This document shows, one piece after another, positions 51,655 through 59,792 of a stretch of 64,000 nt of DNA (positions are counted from its first letter, which is position 1; each line of letters opens with the position of its first letter). The stretch is from contig JADZEB010000013.1 of assembly GCA_020850755.1 (NCBI GenBank), positions 1-64,000 of the forward strand, read 5' to 3'. Under the pieces are notes generated by a model. It saw only the letters and a list, made by a program, of their open reading frames with translations, did no database searches and had not been told where the DNA came from. The stretch is from Alphaproteobacteria bacterium. GTDB taxonomy: Bacteria; Pseudomonadota; Alphaproteobacteria; Acetobacterales; Acetobacteraceae. The translations under genes and the position numbers were made by a program.

Positions 51655-52020
51655 GTCGTGGTCCTTGTCTACTGTCCGAAAAAAGGGGGAGATGGCCAAG
51701 TCGGCTTCAGAAGGGCGTGACGATCCGGGGTCCTGAGAGCCGCCCGGCCGGCATGATTGCGCCCGGAAGTCGGCAAGGCCGGCTGATGGCGTGATTGGGT
51801 CTTAGCTCGAACCATAGCGACCAGAGGTTCCGCAGGAGCGATCACCCTTATTATTGGCACGTCTCCCATTCCTGCGGAAAGATGCCGTCACGGCAACCGG
51901 GCGGGGCGGGGGGCGGCGCTCCCCCTTTCCGGACTGGTCGATTGCCCGGCACCGTTTCGGCTTCGACAACTCCCGTTGGCGCCACCGGAACGCGCAGCAC
52001 TCGTGTCCCAGGAGGACTTC
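51655..52020. other. Divergent intergenic region with inverted repeat
   Basis: These 366 nt lie between the divergent M20 and amidase genes. There is no gene. A perfect 10-bp inverted repeat (51828-51837 and 51870-51879) brackets a 32-nt spacer with an AT-rich TATTAT (51849-51854), the only AT-rich patch here. It could be a regulator site over a promoter. Confidence 0.45.
51828..51879. promoter_or_regulatory. Candidate operator: 10-bp inverted repeat around an AT-rich core
   Basis: TTCCGCAGGA (51828-51837) and TCCTGCGGAA (51870-51879) are exact complements, 42 bp centre to centre, about four helical turns, with TATTAT between them. Spacing and position suit a dimeric or paired regulator controlling one or both divergent genes. 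No regulator gene is adjacent. Confidence 0.35.
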
Positions 52021-53520
52021 ATGACAGCCAAGACAGGCCTCTGTGACCTGACCGCCGTCGAGCTGCGGCGCTTGATCGGTCGCAAGGCGTTGTCGCCGGT
52101 CGATCTGTTGGAGGACTGCATCGCGCGAATCGAGGCAGTCAATCCCGCGGTGAACGCGATGGTGGCACTTTGCATAGATCGGGCACGCGCCGAGGCGAAG
52201 GCAGCCGAGTCGGCCGTGATGCGCGGCGACATGCTTGGCGTCCTGCACGGGTTGCCGGTCGGCATCAAGGATCTTGAGGACACCGAGGGACTGCGCACGA
52301 CCTATGGCAGCCCGATCTTCGCCTCGCATGTGCCAGCGAAGGATGAGCGTATCGTTGCGGCGGTCCGCCGGGCAGGGGCGATCGTCGTCGGCAAAACCAA
52401 CACGCCTGAATGGGGGGCGGGGGCCAATACCCGCAATCCGGTCTATGGCGCTACCGGAAACCCGTTCGATCCCACCAAGTCATCGGCGGGTTCGTCCGGC
52501 GGGTCGGCCGTTGCGCTTGCGGCGGGCATGGTGCCCATTGCAACCGGATCCGACACGGGCGGTAGCCTGCGCAACCCTGCGGCGTTCTGCGGGGTGGTCG
52601 GGTTTCGCGGCTCGCCCGGCCTCGTGCCGACCGAGAAACGCGGGCTCGGCTGGACCGTGATCTCGGTCAAGGGCCCGATGGGCAGGACGGTGACCGACAC
52701 GGCGCTGCTCCTGTCAGCCATGGTATCGGATGACGGCTGCGATCCGCTGGCGACCACGGTGCACGGTGCCACGGTGCGCGACCCCGCCGCATTCGCCACG
52801 CCGCCCGCTATCGACCTGGCCAGCCTTCGCGTGGCTGTCAGCGAGGACATGGGCTTCGCCCCGACGGAAAGGCACGTCCGCGAGGTGTTTCGCGAGCGCA
52901 TCGGCATGTTCCGCGATGTATTCGGCGCGGTTGAAGATGCCGCACTCGACATGGCCGGCGCGGACGAGGCGTTCGAGGTGATCCGGGCTGCAAATTTCTT
53001 GAGCAAACATCTCGAATGGTACCGGACGCGGCCTCACGATCTCGGTCCCAATGTGCGCGCCAATGTGGAGGAGGGGTTGCGCTACAGCCTTGCGGATTTT
53101 GCCCGTGCCCACACCGAGCAGACGCGTATCTACAGGGCTGCGCAGGGCTTCTTTCGCAAGTGGGATGTGCTGATCACGCCCGCAATCACGATCTCGCCGC
53201 GGCTCTGGACCGAGTTGTATCCCGCAGAAATCGACGGCAGGCCAACGCGGTCGTATTTCCATTGGCTGGCACTTGCCTATGGTCCGTCGCTGATCGGCCA
53301 TCCGGCGATCGCCATACCCTGCGGCCTCGACCGGAGCGGCATGCCCTTCGGGCTGCAGATCGTTGGGCCACGTGGCGGAGATCGCTTCCTACTGGGTGTC
53401 GCCGCCGCTCTCGAGCGCCACTTCTCTGCCCACCCGACCCTCATGCGCCCGAGCCCGGACCTCACGCAGCTCCTCAAGGCCCCGAACCTGGCGGAGATGA
53501 GCGTGGGCACCCTCGGCTAG
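52021..53520 (+). CDS. Amidase-signature hydrolase
   Basis: This 499-aa amidase has Lys in GIKDLEDTEG, the AGSSGGSAVALAAGMVP loop and Ser in GSDTGGSLRNPAAFCGVVGFR, giving a complete Ser-cisSer-Lys triad. The ATG at 52021 is preceded by AGGAGG with good spacing; the frame opens at 51976. This fatty-acid-amide/aryl-amide type of amidase could hydrolyse the amide made by the nitrile hydratase encoded 435 nt downstream, though a short lipoprotein gene on the other strand intervenes. That pairing is inference. Confidence 0.89.
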   Translation: MTAKTGLCDLTAVELRRLIGRKALSPVDLLEDCIARIEAVNPAVNAMVALCIDRARAEAKAAESAVMRGDMLGVLHGLPVGIKDLEDTEGLRTTYGSPIFASHVPAKDERIVAAVRRAGAIVVGKTNTPEWGAGANTRNPVYGATGNPFDPTKSSAGSSGGSAVALAAGMVPIATGSDTGGSLRNPAAFCGVVGFRGSPGLVPTEKRGLGWTVISVKGPMGRTVTDTALLLSAMVSDDGCDPLATTVHGATVRDPAAFATPPAIDLASLRVAVSEDMGFAPTERHVREVFRERIGMFRDVFGAVEDAALDMAGADEAFEVIRAANFLSKHLEWYRTRPHDLGPNVRANVEEGLRYSLADFARAHTEQTRIYRAAQGFFRKWDVLITPAITISPRLWTELYPAEIDGRPTRSYFHWLALAYGPSLIGHPAIAIPCGLDRSGMPFGLQIVGPRGGDRFLLGVAAALERHFSAHPTLMRPSPDLTQLLKAPNLAEMSVGTLG

Positions 53521-53535
53521 GTGATCACCGGCTGG

Positions 53536-53802
53536 CTACCAGCGCCGGTAGCTGCCATGGGGCGGGCGGGAATAGGCGTAGCCGGCGTGCGGGCTACGCT
53601 GATAGCCGTAGCCGCCGCAGCGCCCATACCGGCAGTCGTGTCGGCGATCATCCTTGCTTGCGGCGACTGCGATTGTGCCGAGAGCTACGGCACCAAGACC
53701 GACAAGTGCGGTCGAGCCCCAATCCACCTGTCCGTCGGGGTGCGTGCAGGCGCTGGTCGCAAGGCTGGTGGCGAGCGCTAGGCTGGCTAGGATGTGGCGC
53801 AT
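53536..53802 (-). CDS. Small lipoprotein-like protein
   Basis: This 88-aa protein has a signal sequence ending SLATSAC with Cys19, compatible with a weak lipobox, a Gly/Ala hydrophobic stretch (about 30-48) and an Arg/Tyr/Gly-rich C terminus with two Cys (CRYGRCGGYGY). A GGAGG lies 6 nt before the ATG at 53802. It converges with the amidase (15 nt). It looks like a small cell-envelope protein and has no evident role in nitrile metabolism. Function unknown. Confidence 0.6.
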   Translation of the reverse strand: MRHILASLALATSLATSACTHPDGQVDWGSTALVGLGAVALGTIAVAASKDDRRHDCRYGRCGGYGYQRSPHAGYAYSRPPHGSYRRW

Positions 53803-53955
53803 GATGGCCTCCGGTCGATCGCGTCGCTGACGGATCACGATCCATCCTCTTGGTGACGTGTGTCCGCAGGCGGGCCAGAAAATGACCAAGGCAAGGCAAC
53901 CGAGCCTTGATGAGCCAGATGGCCGCCCATAGAATTGGGGCGAAGGAGACACCGG

Positions 53956-54282
53956 ATGACCCGTGGACATCACGACCTGGGCGGCCGGCCGGCCGGCTCG
54001 GTCCCGCGCGAGGAGCATGTGCTTTCGCCGTGGGAGAAGGAGGTCGACGCCATCCGCAATCTTCTTGGCGACAAGAAGAGGCGGTTGATGACGTCGGACG
54101 AACTTCGCCTCGGGATCGAAAGCCTGAGCGAGGCGGAGTATAACACTCTCGCCTACTACGATCGCTGGATTGAATCGATCCTCACGACGATGGAGCGTAA
54201 GGGCGTTCTTACGCGCGATGAGTTTGCCCGGAAGGTCGCTGCGGTGCAGACGCGCCCGGAGCATCTCAAGGAGGGGGCATGA
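53956..54282 (+). CDS. Nitrile hydratase beta subunit, N-terminal half (split)
   Basis: This 108-aa protein corresponds to the N-terminal half of nitrile hydratase beta, with HHDLGGRPAGSV and the WEKEVDAI.. helical region. An AAGGAG precedes the ATG at 53956. The next gene encodes only the C-terminal half and begins in an ATGA overlap with this stop, so the two proteins together replace one beta chain, as in thiocyanate hydrolase and toyocamycin nitrile hydratase. The beta N-half is also related to NHase activator proteins (P14K type), an alternative role. Confidence 0.82.
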   Translation: MTRGHHDLGGRPAGSVPREEHVLSPWEKEVDAIRNLLGDKKRRLMTSDELRLGIESLSEAEYNTLAYYDRWIESILTTMERKGVLTRDEFARKVAAVQTRPEHLKEGA

Positions 54283-54608
54283 GCGTGACGTTCGCCATTC
54301 CCGCCGAAGCGGCAGTGCTCAGGGTGGGGCAGGAGGTTCATGTGCTGCCGGAAGCGCCGCCGATGTCTGTCGGCAAGCCGCATATCCGGACCCCTTTCTA
54401 TATTCGCGGCAAGACAGGCGTGGTTGCCGTCGCCGTTGGGAGTTTCCGAAATCCGGAAACCCTTGCCCTGGGTGGCGACGGCCTGCCGACCCAACCGTTG
54501 TACAGGGTCAGGTTCATGCAGCGAGACATCTGGCCAGACTATTCGGGCAGGCCGGATGACTCGATCGACATTGAGATCTATCAGCACTGGCTCGTTTCTG
54601 CCGCTTGA
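54279..54608 (+). CDS. Nitrile hydratase beta subunit, C-terminal half (split)
   Basis: This 109-aa SH3-like barrel protein carries the beta C-half signatures HIRTPFYIRGKTGVV and YRVRFMQRDIWPDY, followed by the acidic IDIEIYQHW. These residues pack against the alpha subunit near the metal centre in known structures. The ATG overlaps the preceding stop. The alpha gene starts 43 nt downstream after an AGGAGG. Full-length beta chains are about 210-230 aa, so this protein and its neighbour add up to one. Confidence 0.83.
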   Translation: MSVTFAIPAEAAVLRVGQEVHVLPEAPPMSVGKPHIRTPFYIRGKTGVVAVAVGSFRNPETLALGGDGLPTQPLYRVRFMQRDIWPDYSGRPDDSIDIEIYQHWLVSAA

Positions 54609-54651
54609 GTCCTTGTGCCCGCCCGATCGGTGGGCCTTGCAGGAGGGTTTC

Positions 54652-55323
54652 ATGGCTCCGCATGATGGCCACGATCACGACCATGCGCACGGGCACGGCG
54701 AGCAGCACGGCCAGCCCCACCCGCACCGCCCGATACAGGAGGATCTATCCTACCGCACGGAATCGGCAGTACGCGCCCGCGCGCTCAAGGAACTGCTGAT
54801 CGAGAAGGGCATCATTACCGCCGACGAGGTGCGCCGCCAGATCGAGATCGTCGATGCGCGAGGGCCTCATATGGGGGCACGAGTGGTCGCCAGGGCATGG
54901 TGCGATCCAGAGTACAAGAAGCGCCTGCTGACCACACCGAATGCGGCCTGCGCCGAGCTTGGGATCGATCTCGGGGAGACGCATCTGTTTGTCGTCGAGA
55001 ACACGGCAACGGTGCACAACATGATCGTCTGCACGCTCTGCTCTTGCTACCCGAAGACGCTCCTTGGAATACCGCCAGACTGGTACAAGAGCTTCGCCTA
55101 TCGTTCCCGCGCCGTGCGCGAACCGCGGACGGTTCTGGCCGAGTTCGGGACGAGTTTGCCCGACGATGTTGAAGTGCGTGTTCACGATAGTACCGCGGAT
55201 CTTCGCTATCTTGTGCTGCCGCGCCGTCCGGAAGGCACCGAAGGTTGGAGCGAGGAGCGGCTGGCGGCGATTATTTCGCGGGATTCGATGATTGGGGCAA
55301 CGCTCGTGCGCCCCGATGCCTAG
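54652..55323 (+). CDS. Nitrile hydratase alpha subunit, cobalt type, with His-rich N terminus
   Basis: This 223-aa subunit hydrates nitriles to amides (or acts in a thiocyanate-hydrolase-like enzyme). The metal claw VCTLCSC (126-132) has Thr, the cobalt-type signature, with Cys127, Cys130 and Cys132 as ligands; SYRTESAVRARALKELL and VVENTATVHNMIVCTLC fit the family. The first 26 residues contain nine His, a probable metal-collecting tail. The ATG at 54652 follows an AGGAGG. No separate activator gene is nearby. It ends with an 8-nt overlap into an alpha/beta-hydrolase gene. Confidence 0.87.
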   Translation: MAPHDGHDHDHAHGHGEQHGQPHPHRPIQEDLSYRTESAVRARALKELLIEKGIITADEVRRQIEIVDARGPHMGARVVARAWCDPEYKKRLLTTPNAACAELGIDLGETHLFVVENTATVHNMIVCTLCSCYPKTLLGIPPDWYKSFAYRSRAVREPRTVLAEFGTSLPDDVEVRVHDSTADLRYLVLPRRPEGTEGWSEERLAAIISRDSMIGATLVRPDA

Positions 55324-56239
55324 GCAACGGGGCGGGAACGTGCCGCCGGGACGTGATTTCGGATTCCTAGAAAATCAGTATGACACGAATCCAGGAAGCC
55401 CTTCCAACACAAGACGCTTTGAACGCTGGCAACGTGAGGCAGCAGCCACCTTCCGGAAGTACCAGCATCGCAGAATGCGGTACGGGCGCGGAGAGCGCCA
55501 AGCAGTAGACATTCTGATTCCGCATGGCGTCGCGGAGCCGCCGGTCTTGCTTTTCCTGCACGGAGGATACTGGCAGCGCCGGACACGTGAAGAGTTCGCA
55601 TGGCTTGCCCCACCATGGCTCGAGGCCGGCTGTGCCGTTGCGCTGGTCGGCTATCCGCTCTGTCCCGTGGTATCGATCCAGAGTCTGGTTCGCGATGTCG
55701 TCGTCGGAGTTGCCTGCTTGTGGCGACGAGCACCGGAACTCGGGCTGTCGCGCGAGTGGGTGGTCAGCGGCCACTCGGCAGGAGGCCATCTCGCGGCAAC
55801 ATTGGCGGCCACCGATTGGCGCGGGATCTCGTCAGCGATCCCGAGTCACATGTTCAAGGGCTGCGTCACGATATCTGGGGTGTTCGACCTCGGTCCGTTG
55901 CTGGCCACCTCGCTCAACCAAGCGTTGAGGCTGACCAGGGAAATTGCGGCCTCATTGTCTCCGTTGCACATGCAGCCGCCTTCCGCTCTTCCAGCCATTC
56001 TTGCCGTCGGTGGTGCGGAGAGCCAGGAATTCCTGCGCCAGACACTCGACTTGGCGTGCGCCTGGAATCATCGTGGGGCCGATGCGGTGCAGGTGATACT
56101 GCCGAACTGCAACCACTTCGAGGCGCTGGAGGCACTCGGCCGTGCAGGGTCCCCTCTGTTCACGGGCACACTTGGTCTCTTGCGGTGCGACAAGGGCTCG
56201 GCTGCCTCTAAGATGCGCCCGATCCGCCGAAGGCGTTGA
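55316..56239 (+). CDS. Alpha/beta hydrolase (kynurenine formamidase-like)
   Basis: This 307-aa protein is an esterase/formamidase of the HGG family: oxyanion LHGGYWQRR, nucleophile GHSAGGH and the late His in NCNHFEAL, with the N-terminal QYDTNPGSPSNTRRFERW typical of KynB-like hydrolases. The ATG at 55316 overlaps the alpha-subunit stop by eight bases, so it is translationally coupled to the nitrile hydratase and may hydrolyse the resulting amide, formamide or ester. Its 3' end overlaps the convergent Lrp-type gene by 32 nt. Confidence 0.8.
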   Translation: MPRQRGGNVPPGRDFGFLENQYDTNPGSPSNTRRFERWQREAAATFRKYQHRRMRYGRGERQAVDILIPHGVAEPPVLLFLHGGYWQRRTREEFAWLAPPWLEAGCAVALVGYPLCPVVSIQSLVRDVVVGVACLWRRAPELGLSREWVVSGHSAGGHLAATLAATDWRGISSAIPSHMFKGCVTISGVFDLGPLLATSLNQALRLTREIAASLSPLHMQPPSALPAILAVGGAESQEFLRQTLDLACAWNHRGADAVQVILPNCNHFEALEALGRAGSPLFTGTLGLLRCDKGSAASKMRPIRRRR

Positions 56240-56465
56240 ACGTTATCAAGGTGAACGTATCCTTGACGCCCGCGAGAGTCTGAACCCGCTCCGTCACGAA
56301 ACGACCGATGTCCTGATCGGGTTCAAGATAGAACTTCGCAAGCAGGTCGTACTGGCCTGAGATTGAATAGATCTCCGACGCCTCTTCGATGGTGTCAACG
56401 GCCTCCTGGGCGACTTGGTAGGCCTTTCCCATGTCGCACTTTATCATGATGAACACGGGGCGCAT
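56208..56465 (-). CDS. Stand-alone Lrp/AsnC ligand-binding (RAM) domain
   Basis: This 85-aa protein consists only of the Lrp/AsnC effector domain: RPVFIMIKCDMGKAYQVAQEA, then ISGQYDLLAKFYL and VKDTFTLITF. No helix-turn-helix is present, so it cannot bind DNA by itself; it may bind an amino acid or hetero-oligomerise with a full Lrp protein. An AGGAG lies upstream of the ATG at 56465. It overlaps the convergent hydrolase gene by 32 nt at the 3' ends. Confidence 0.85.
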   Translation of the reverse strand: MRPVFIMIKCDMGKAYQVAQEAVDTIEEASEIYSISGQYDLLAKFYLEPDQDIGRFVTERVQTLAGVKDTFTLITFNAFGGSGAS

Positions 56466-56607
56466 TGCATGTCTCCTGGGTTGCGGAACTCATGCTAGTG
56501 GCCCTGGAACGTGCCAATCAAGCATCCTTGACGATGCTCGGCACATTCGGCTAGCTGCCCAAAAAAATATCCAGCATTGGCGTCTTGTCTTCTGGGAGAT
56601 GTGCGTG

Positions 56608-57462
56608 ATGGCACTTCGCGTAAGGCCGCTTGAAGCGCCGCTCGGCGCGATTGTCGAGGGCGTAGACGCTTCTCGACCGCTGGACCCCGCCGTTTGCAAG
56701 AGGCTGCTGAGCTGCTGGAGGGAGCACCTTGTCCTAGTCTTGCGGGGGCAGGCACTTAGCGACCCGCAGCTTCTCGCGTTTTCCCGCTTGTTCGGTGAGC
56801 TCGATCCTCCCGGCCCCAATCCCTATGGTGAACCGTTCCTGAAGCAGTTCCCCGAGATCAATGTGATCTCGAATGTTGTCGAGAACGGAAGGCCGATCGG
56901 AAATCTTGGTGCCGGGGAAGCCGTTTGGCACGCCGACATGACCTATGTCGACATTCCGCCCAAGGCAGGGATCCTCTACTCGTTGGAGATCCCGCGTGAA
57001 GGAGGCGACACTTGGTTTGCCGACATGTATGCGGCGTACGAGGCACTGCCAGCGGACATGAAGGCCGCGATCGAGGGCAAACGCTGCGTGCATGACGCGT
57101 CGCACAACTCGGCAGGCATGTTGCGCAAGGGCTACAAGCCGATCACGGATGTTCGGGAGACGCCGGGCGCACGCCATCCGCTTGTGCGCACCAATCCGAG
57201 GACAGGCAGAAAGTGCTTGTTCCTCGGCCGGCGGCCGAATGCCTGGATCGTCGGACTTGATGTGTCCGAGAGCGACAAGATACTCGACGCGCTGTGGGCT
57301 CACGCCGCGCAACCAGCGTTCACGATGATCCACAAATGGCAACCCGGGGACCTGTTGATCTGGGACAATCTGTCCGTGCTGCACCGTCGTGACGAGTTCG
57401 ATCCGGGCTCCCGTCGAATCATGCACCGGACCCAGGTCAAGGGCACCGAGACGGTCGCATAG
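56608..57462 (+). CDS. TauD/TfdA-type 2-oxoglutarate-dependent dioxygenase
   Basis: This 284-aa Fe(II) enzyme starts at 56608; the frame is open further upstream without homology. The iron ligands are H108 and D110 in VWHADMTYVD and the distal His in WDNLSVLHRRDEFD, with the 2-oxoglutarate-binding Arg in RIMHRTQVKG. It would oxidise a sulfonate, phenoxyacetate or other organic acid. It follows a short promoter-sized gap and precedes the solitary ABC ATPase by 57 nt. Substrate unknown. Confidence 0.87.
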   Translation: MALRVRPLEAPLGAIVEGVDASRPLDPAVCKRLLSCWREHLVLVLRGQALSDPQLLAFSRLFGELDPPGPNPYGEPFLKQFPEINVISNVVENGRPIGNLGAGEAVWHADMTYVDIPPKAGILYSLEIPREGGDTWFADMYAAYEALPADMKAAIEGKRCVHDASHNSAGMLRKGYKPITDVRETPGARHPLVRTNPRTGRKCLFLGRRPNAWIVGLDVSESDKILDALWAHAAQPAFTMIHKWQPGDLLIWDNLSVLHRRDEFDPGSRRIMHRTQVKGTETVA

Positions 57463-57519
57463 CGGCTCTACCGAAGGGCAGGCAGCACGCCGGGGTTGCG
57501 CGCGTCATGGAGGCATGAA

Positions 57520-58584
57520 TTGGCATCTCTGAAGCTGTCGTCGCTGACAAAGAGGTTCGGGGCCAATGCTGCCGTGAATGGCGTGGATCTCACGGTAGAT
57601 CACGGACTTCTCGTTTGCCTTCTGGGTCCTTCGGGTTGCGGCAAGACGACGACTCTCCGACTGCTTGCCGGCTTTATCGATCCGGATGACGGGCAGATTG
57701 CCGTCAATGGTCGCATCGTTTCCACCCCGAATGCGACGCTTCCGCCTGAGAAGCGTAACATGTCCATGATCTTCCAGAGCTATGCGCTGTGGCCACACAT
57801 GACCATTTGGGACAATGTGGCCTACGGACTGAAGCTGCGGCGGCTGCCACGCGACGATATCGAGCGGCGGGTTTCCGCCATGCTTGGCGTCGTCAAGATG
57901 AAGGAGTATGCCGACCGCTATCCATCCGAATTGTCTGGCGGCCAGCAGCAGCGCGTGGCATTGGCTCGGGCTTTGGTGGTCGAGCCGGAGACGTTGCTAC
58001 TGGATGAGCCCCTGTCCAACCTGGATGCCAACTTGCGCGAAGAGATGCGCTTCGAGATCCGACGGCTCCACGATGAGTTTCGCTACACAACGGTATACGT
58101 CACGCACGATCAATCCGAGGCAATGACCACGGCAGACATGATCGTTGTCATGAACCTGGGCAGGATCGAGCAAGCGGGGAGCCCGGAAGAGATATACGAG
58201 CGACCGGCGAGTGAGTTCGTCGCGCGATTCATAGGCGGCACAAATATCCTAAGGGGGCGTCACATCGGCGATGGCGTTGTCGAAGGCAAAGGATTTCGCC
58301 TGTTCTGCGCGCAAGGAGAGCCCGCCAGGGAGGGGGAGACGGCTGTCTCCGTGCGACCGCACAAGGTCCAGATGCTGCAAGCAAACCCAGGCGCGGCAGC
58401 AGACAACGTCATTCGTGGGCGCATCGTTCGCCAAGTCTATCTTGGCGCGTCCCGGGATTACCTTGTCGAACAGGATTCGGGCCATCAGGTGCGGCTGACA
58501 ACTGACACGATACAGAGCATTGACGTTGGCTCGGTGGTCTGGCTGCGGATGCCACCTGAACATTGCCGGGCCCTGCCTAGATAG
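57520..58584 (+). CDS. MalK/PotA-type ABC ATPase, solitary
   Basis: This 354-aa ATPase starts at TTG 57520, six nucleotides after a GGAGG. Walker A GPSGCGKTTT (about 35-44), signature [15 protein letters not shown], Walker B LLLDEPLSNLDANL and a C-terminal TOBE-like domain (about 235-350) with VRPHKVQML place it with Fe3+, spermidine and sugar/glycerol-phosphate importers. No matching permease or binding protein is encoded beside it; it may serve a system elsewhere. The dioxygenase gene is the upstream neighbour. Confidence 0.87.
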   Translation: MASLKLSSLTKRFGANAAVNGVDLTVDHGLLVCLLGPSGCGKTTTLRLLAGFIDPDDGQIAVNGRIVSTPNATLPPEKRNMSMIFQSYALWPHMTIWDNVAYGLKLRRLPRDDIERRVSAMLGVVKMKEYADRYPSELSGGQQQRVALARALVVEPETLLLDEPLSNLDANLREEMRFEIRRLHDEFRYTTVYVTHDQSEAMTTADMIVVMNLGRIEQAGSPEEIYERPASEFVARFIGGTNILRGRHIGDGVVEGKGFRLFCAQGEPAREGETAVSVRPHKVQMLQANPGAAADNVIRGRIVRQVYLGASRDYLVEQDSGHQVRLTTDTIQSIDVGSVVWLRMPPEHCRALPR

Positions 58585-58645
58585 TGACTGCACCGGCGAT
58601 GCCATGGCGCCCTACACGCTCTGCGCGCGATGGACGTCCTGACAG

Positions 58646-58684
58646 AAGCAGCGGCGCCCACCGCACGGGCGCGCGCCGCTGCTT
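58646..58684. terminator. GC-rich hairpin between convergent genes
   Basis: AAGCAGCGGCGC (58646-58657) and GCGCCGCTGCTT (58673-58684) form a perfect 12-bp stem with a 15-nt loop, in the gap between the ABC ATPase and the leftward PEP mutase-like gene. A nested alternative stem (58654-58659 with 58667-58672) exists. There is no strong T tract, so termination is likely but not certain. Confidence 0.5.
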
Positions 58685-58705
58685 GCTACGTCCAGTCAGG
58701 CAGTT

Positions 58706-59608
58706 CTACCGCTTGCCCCACTTCTTCTTTTCGACCGTCTCTTCCTCGACCCGGTAGAAATCCTCGAGCCCGATCAGATCCTCGATTTCCTGGCGGATGT
58801 CTCGGAACTGCTCGTGACTCAGCGACAGGTAGTCACCCTGCTTCTGGACCTCGGCGAGGGCACGCTTCCAGGCGGCGAAGGCCACCAGGAATAGAAGCTG
58901 CGCGTCGATATTGCCGACATAGCCCATGTCGCGGAGTTCGTTGTTCGTGAAGTTCGGGCGACCATCACGATTGCCCCGGCTCTGCACATAGACCAACGGT
59001 ATGCGGCTCAGCTTGGGTGCGGCACGCGTTTCCTTGAGATCGCGCGGGAAGATCAGGCCAAGGTCGGCGCCAACGTCGGCAGCCATGTTCACGCGCTTGA
59101 TGGCCTCCTTGACGCCGTAGAAGCGGCAGGTGTCCGAGCGCGCGATGATGACGAAGTCCTTGTCGGTTTCATCGCGGGCGCGGCAGGCAAAGCGGATCTT
59201 GTCCTGGAACTCCTTGGCGTCGATCGCATGGGCCACGTACTTGTGGTAGTGCGCGCGCTTCGGGAAGAGCTGGTCCTCGATGTGAATACCCGCAATTCCA
59301 GCGCGGATAAACTCACGCACCGACCGCATCGTGTGCAAAGGCTCGCCAAAGCCTGCGCCGCCATCTGCGAGGAGAGGGATTGGAACGGCCTGCGCCACGC
59401 GGCCCGCGATCTCGATCTGCTCGGTCATGGTCAACAGCGGCTCGGAGATGAGCTGCGTGCCGCCAGTCATGTACCCACCAGTGTAGACAGCCGGGCAGCC
59501 CATAGACTGCGCCAGACGCGCAGCAATCGGGTCGGTGCAGGACGGCATGTACAGGAAGGAACCCTTCTTCCGGAGAAGGGCGCGAAGTTTGGAGGTGGTC
59601 CGTTGCAT
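58706..59608 (-). CDS. Isocitrate lyase/PEP mutase superfamily protein
   Basis: This 300-aa TIM-barrel protein has the family fold, with the segment IAARLAQSMGCPAVYTGGYM, an AGIAGIHIEDQLFPKR strand and RSDTCRFYGVKEAIKR. Two signature positions differ: the Mg site reads ADGGAGFG rather than DADTGYG, and the loop reads PKRAHYHKY rather than PKRCGH, removing the catalytic Cys. It is therefore unlikely to be a classical isocitrate or methylisocitrate lyase; oxaloacetate decarboxylase-like or phosphonate-type chemistry is possible. The ATG at 59608 precedes a QRTTSKLRALLRK N terminus. It is divergent from the Dpp-type operon. Confidence 0.82.
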   Translation of the reverse strand: MQRTTSKLRALLRKKGSFLYMPSCTDPIAARLAQSMGCPAVYTGGYMTGGTQLISEPLLTMTEQIEIAGRVAQAVPIPLLADGGAGFGEPLHTMRSVREFIRAGIAGIHIEDQLFPKRAHYHKYVAHAIDAKEFQDKIRFACRARDETDKDFVIIARSDTCRFYGVKEAIKRVNMAADVGADLGLIFPRDLKETRAAPKLSRIPLVYVQSRGNRDGRPNFTNNELRDMGYVGNIDAQLLFLVAFAAWKRALAEVQKQGDYLSLSHEQFRDIRQEIEDLIGLEDFYRVEEETVEKKKWGKR

Positions 59609-59792
59609 GGGCGCTTTCCTCTTGGCGCTGGAATATGAACCGCAACAGTGTAGACGCACGCGGCTGGTCTGTCTGCCCGTTGCGGTAGACCGTCTCGTCC
59701 GGGCTTGTCATGTGGGCGCGGTCGGTGTCTCATGCCGCCGCAAGATGCCCTTGCCGGCAATGCTACGATCCGCGCATTCGGTGGACAGTGCT

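Noticed and set aside
58630-58950. 106-codon plus-strand frame
   Set aside because: Overlaps the hairpin and the 3' end of the PEP mutase-like gene in antisense; no homology.
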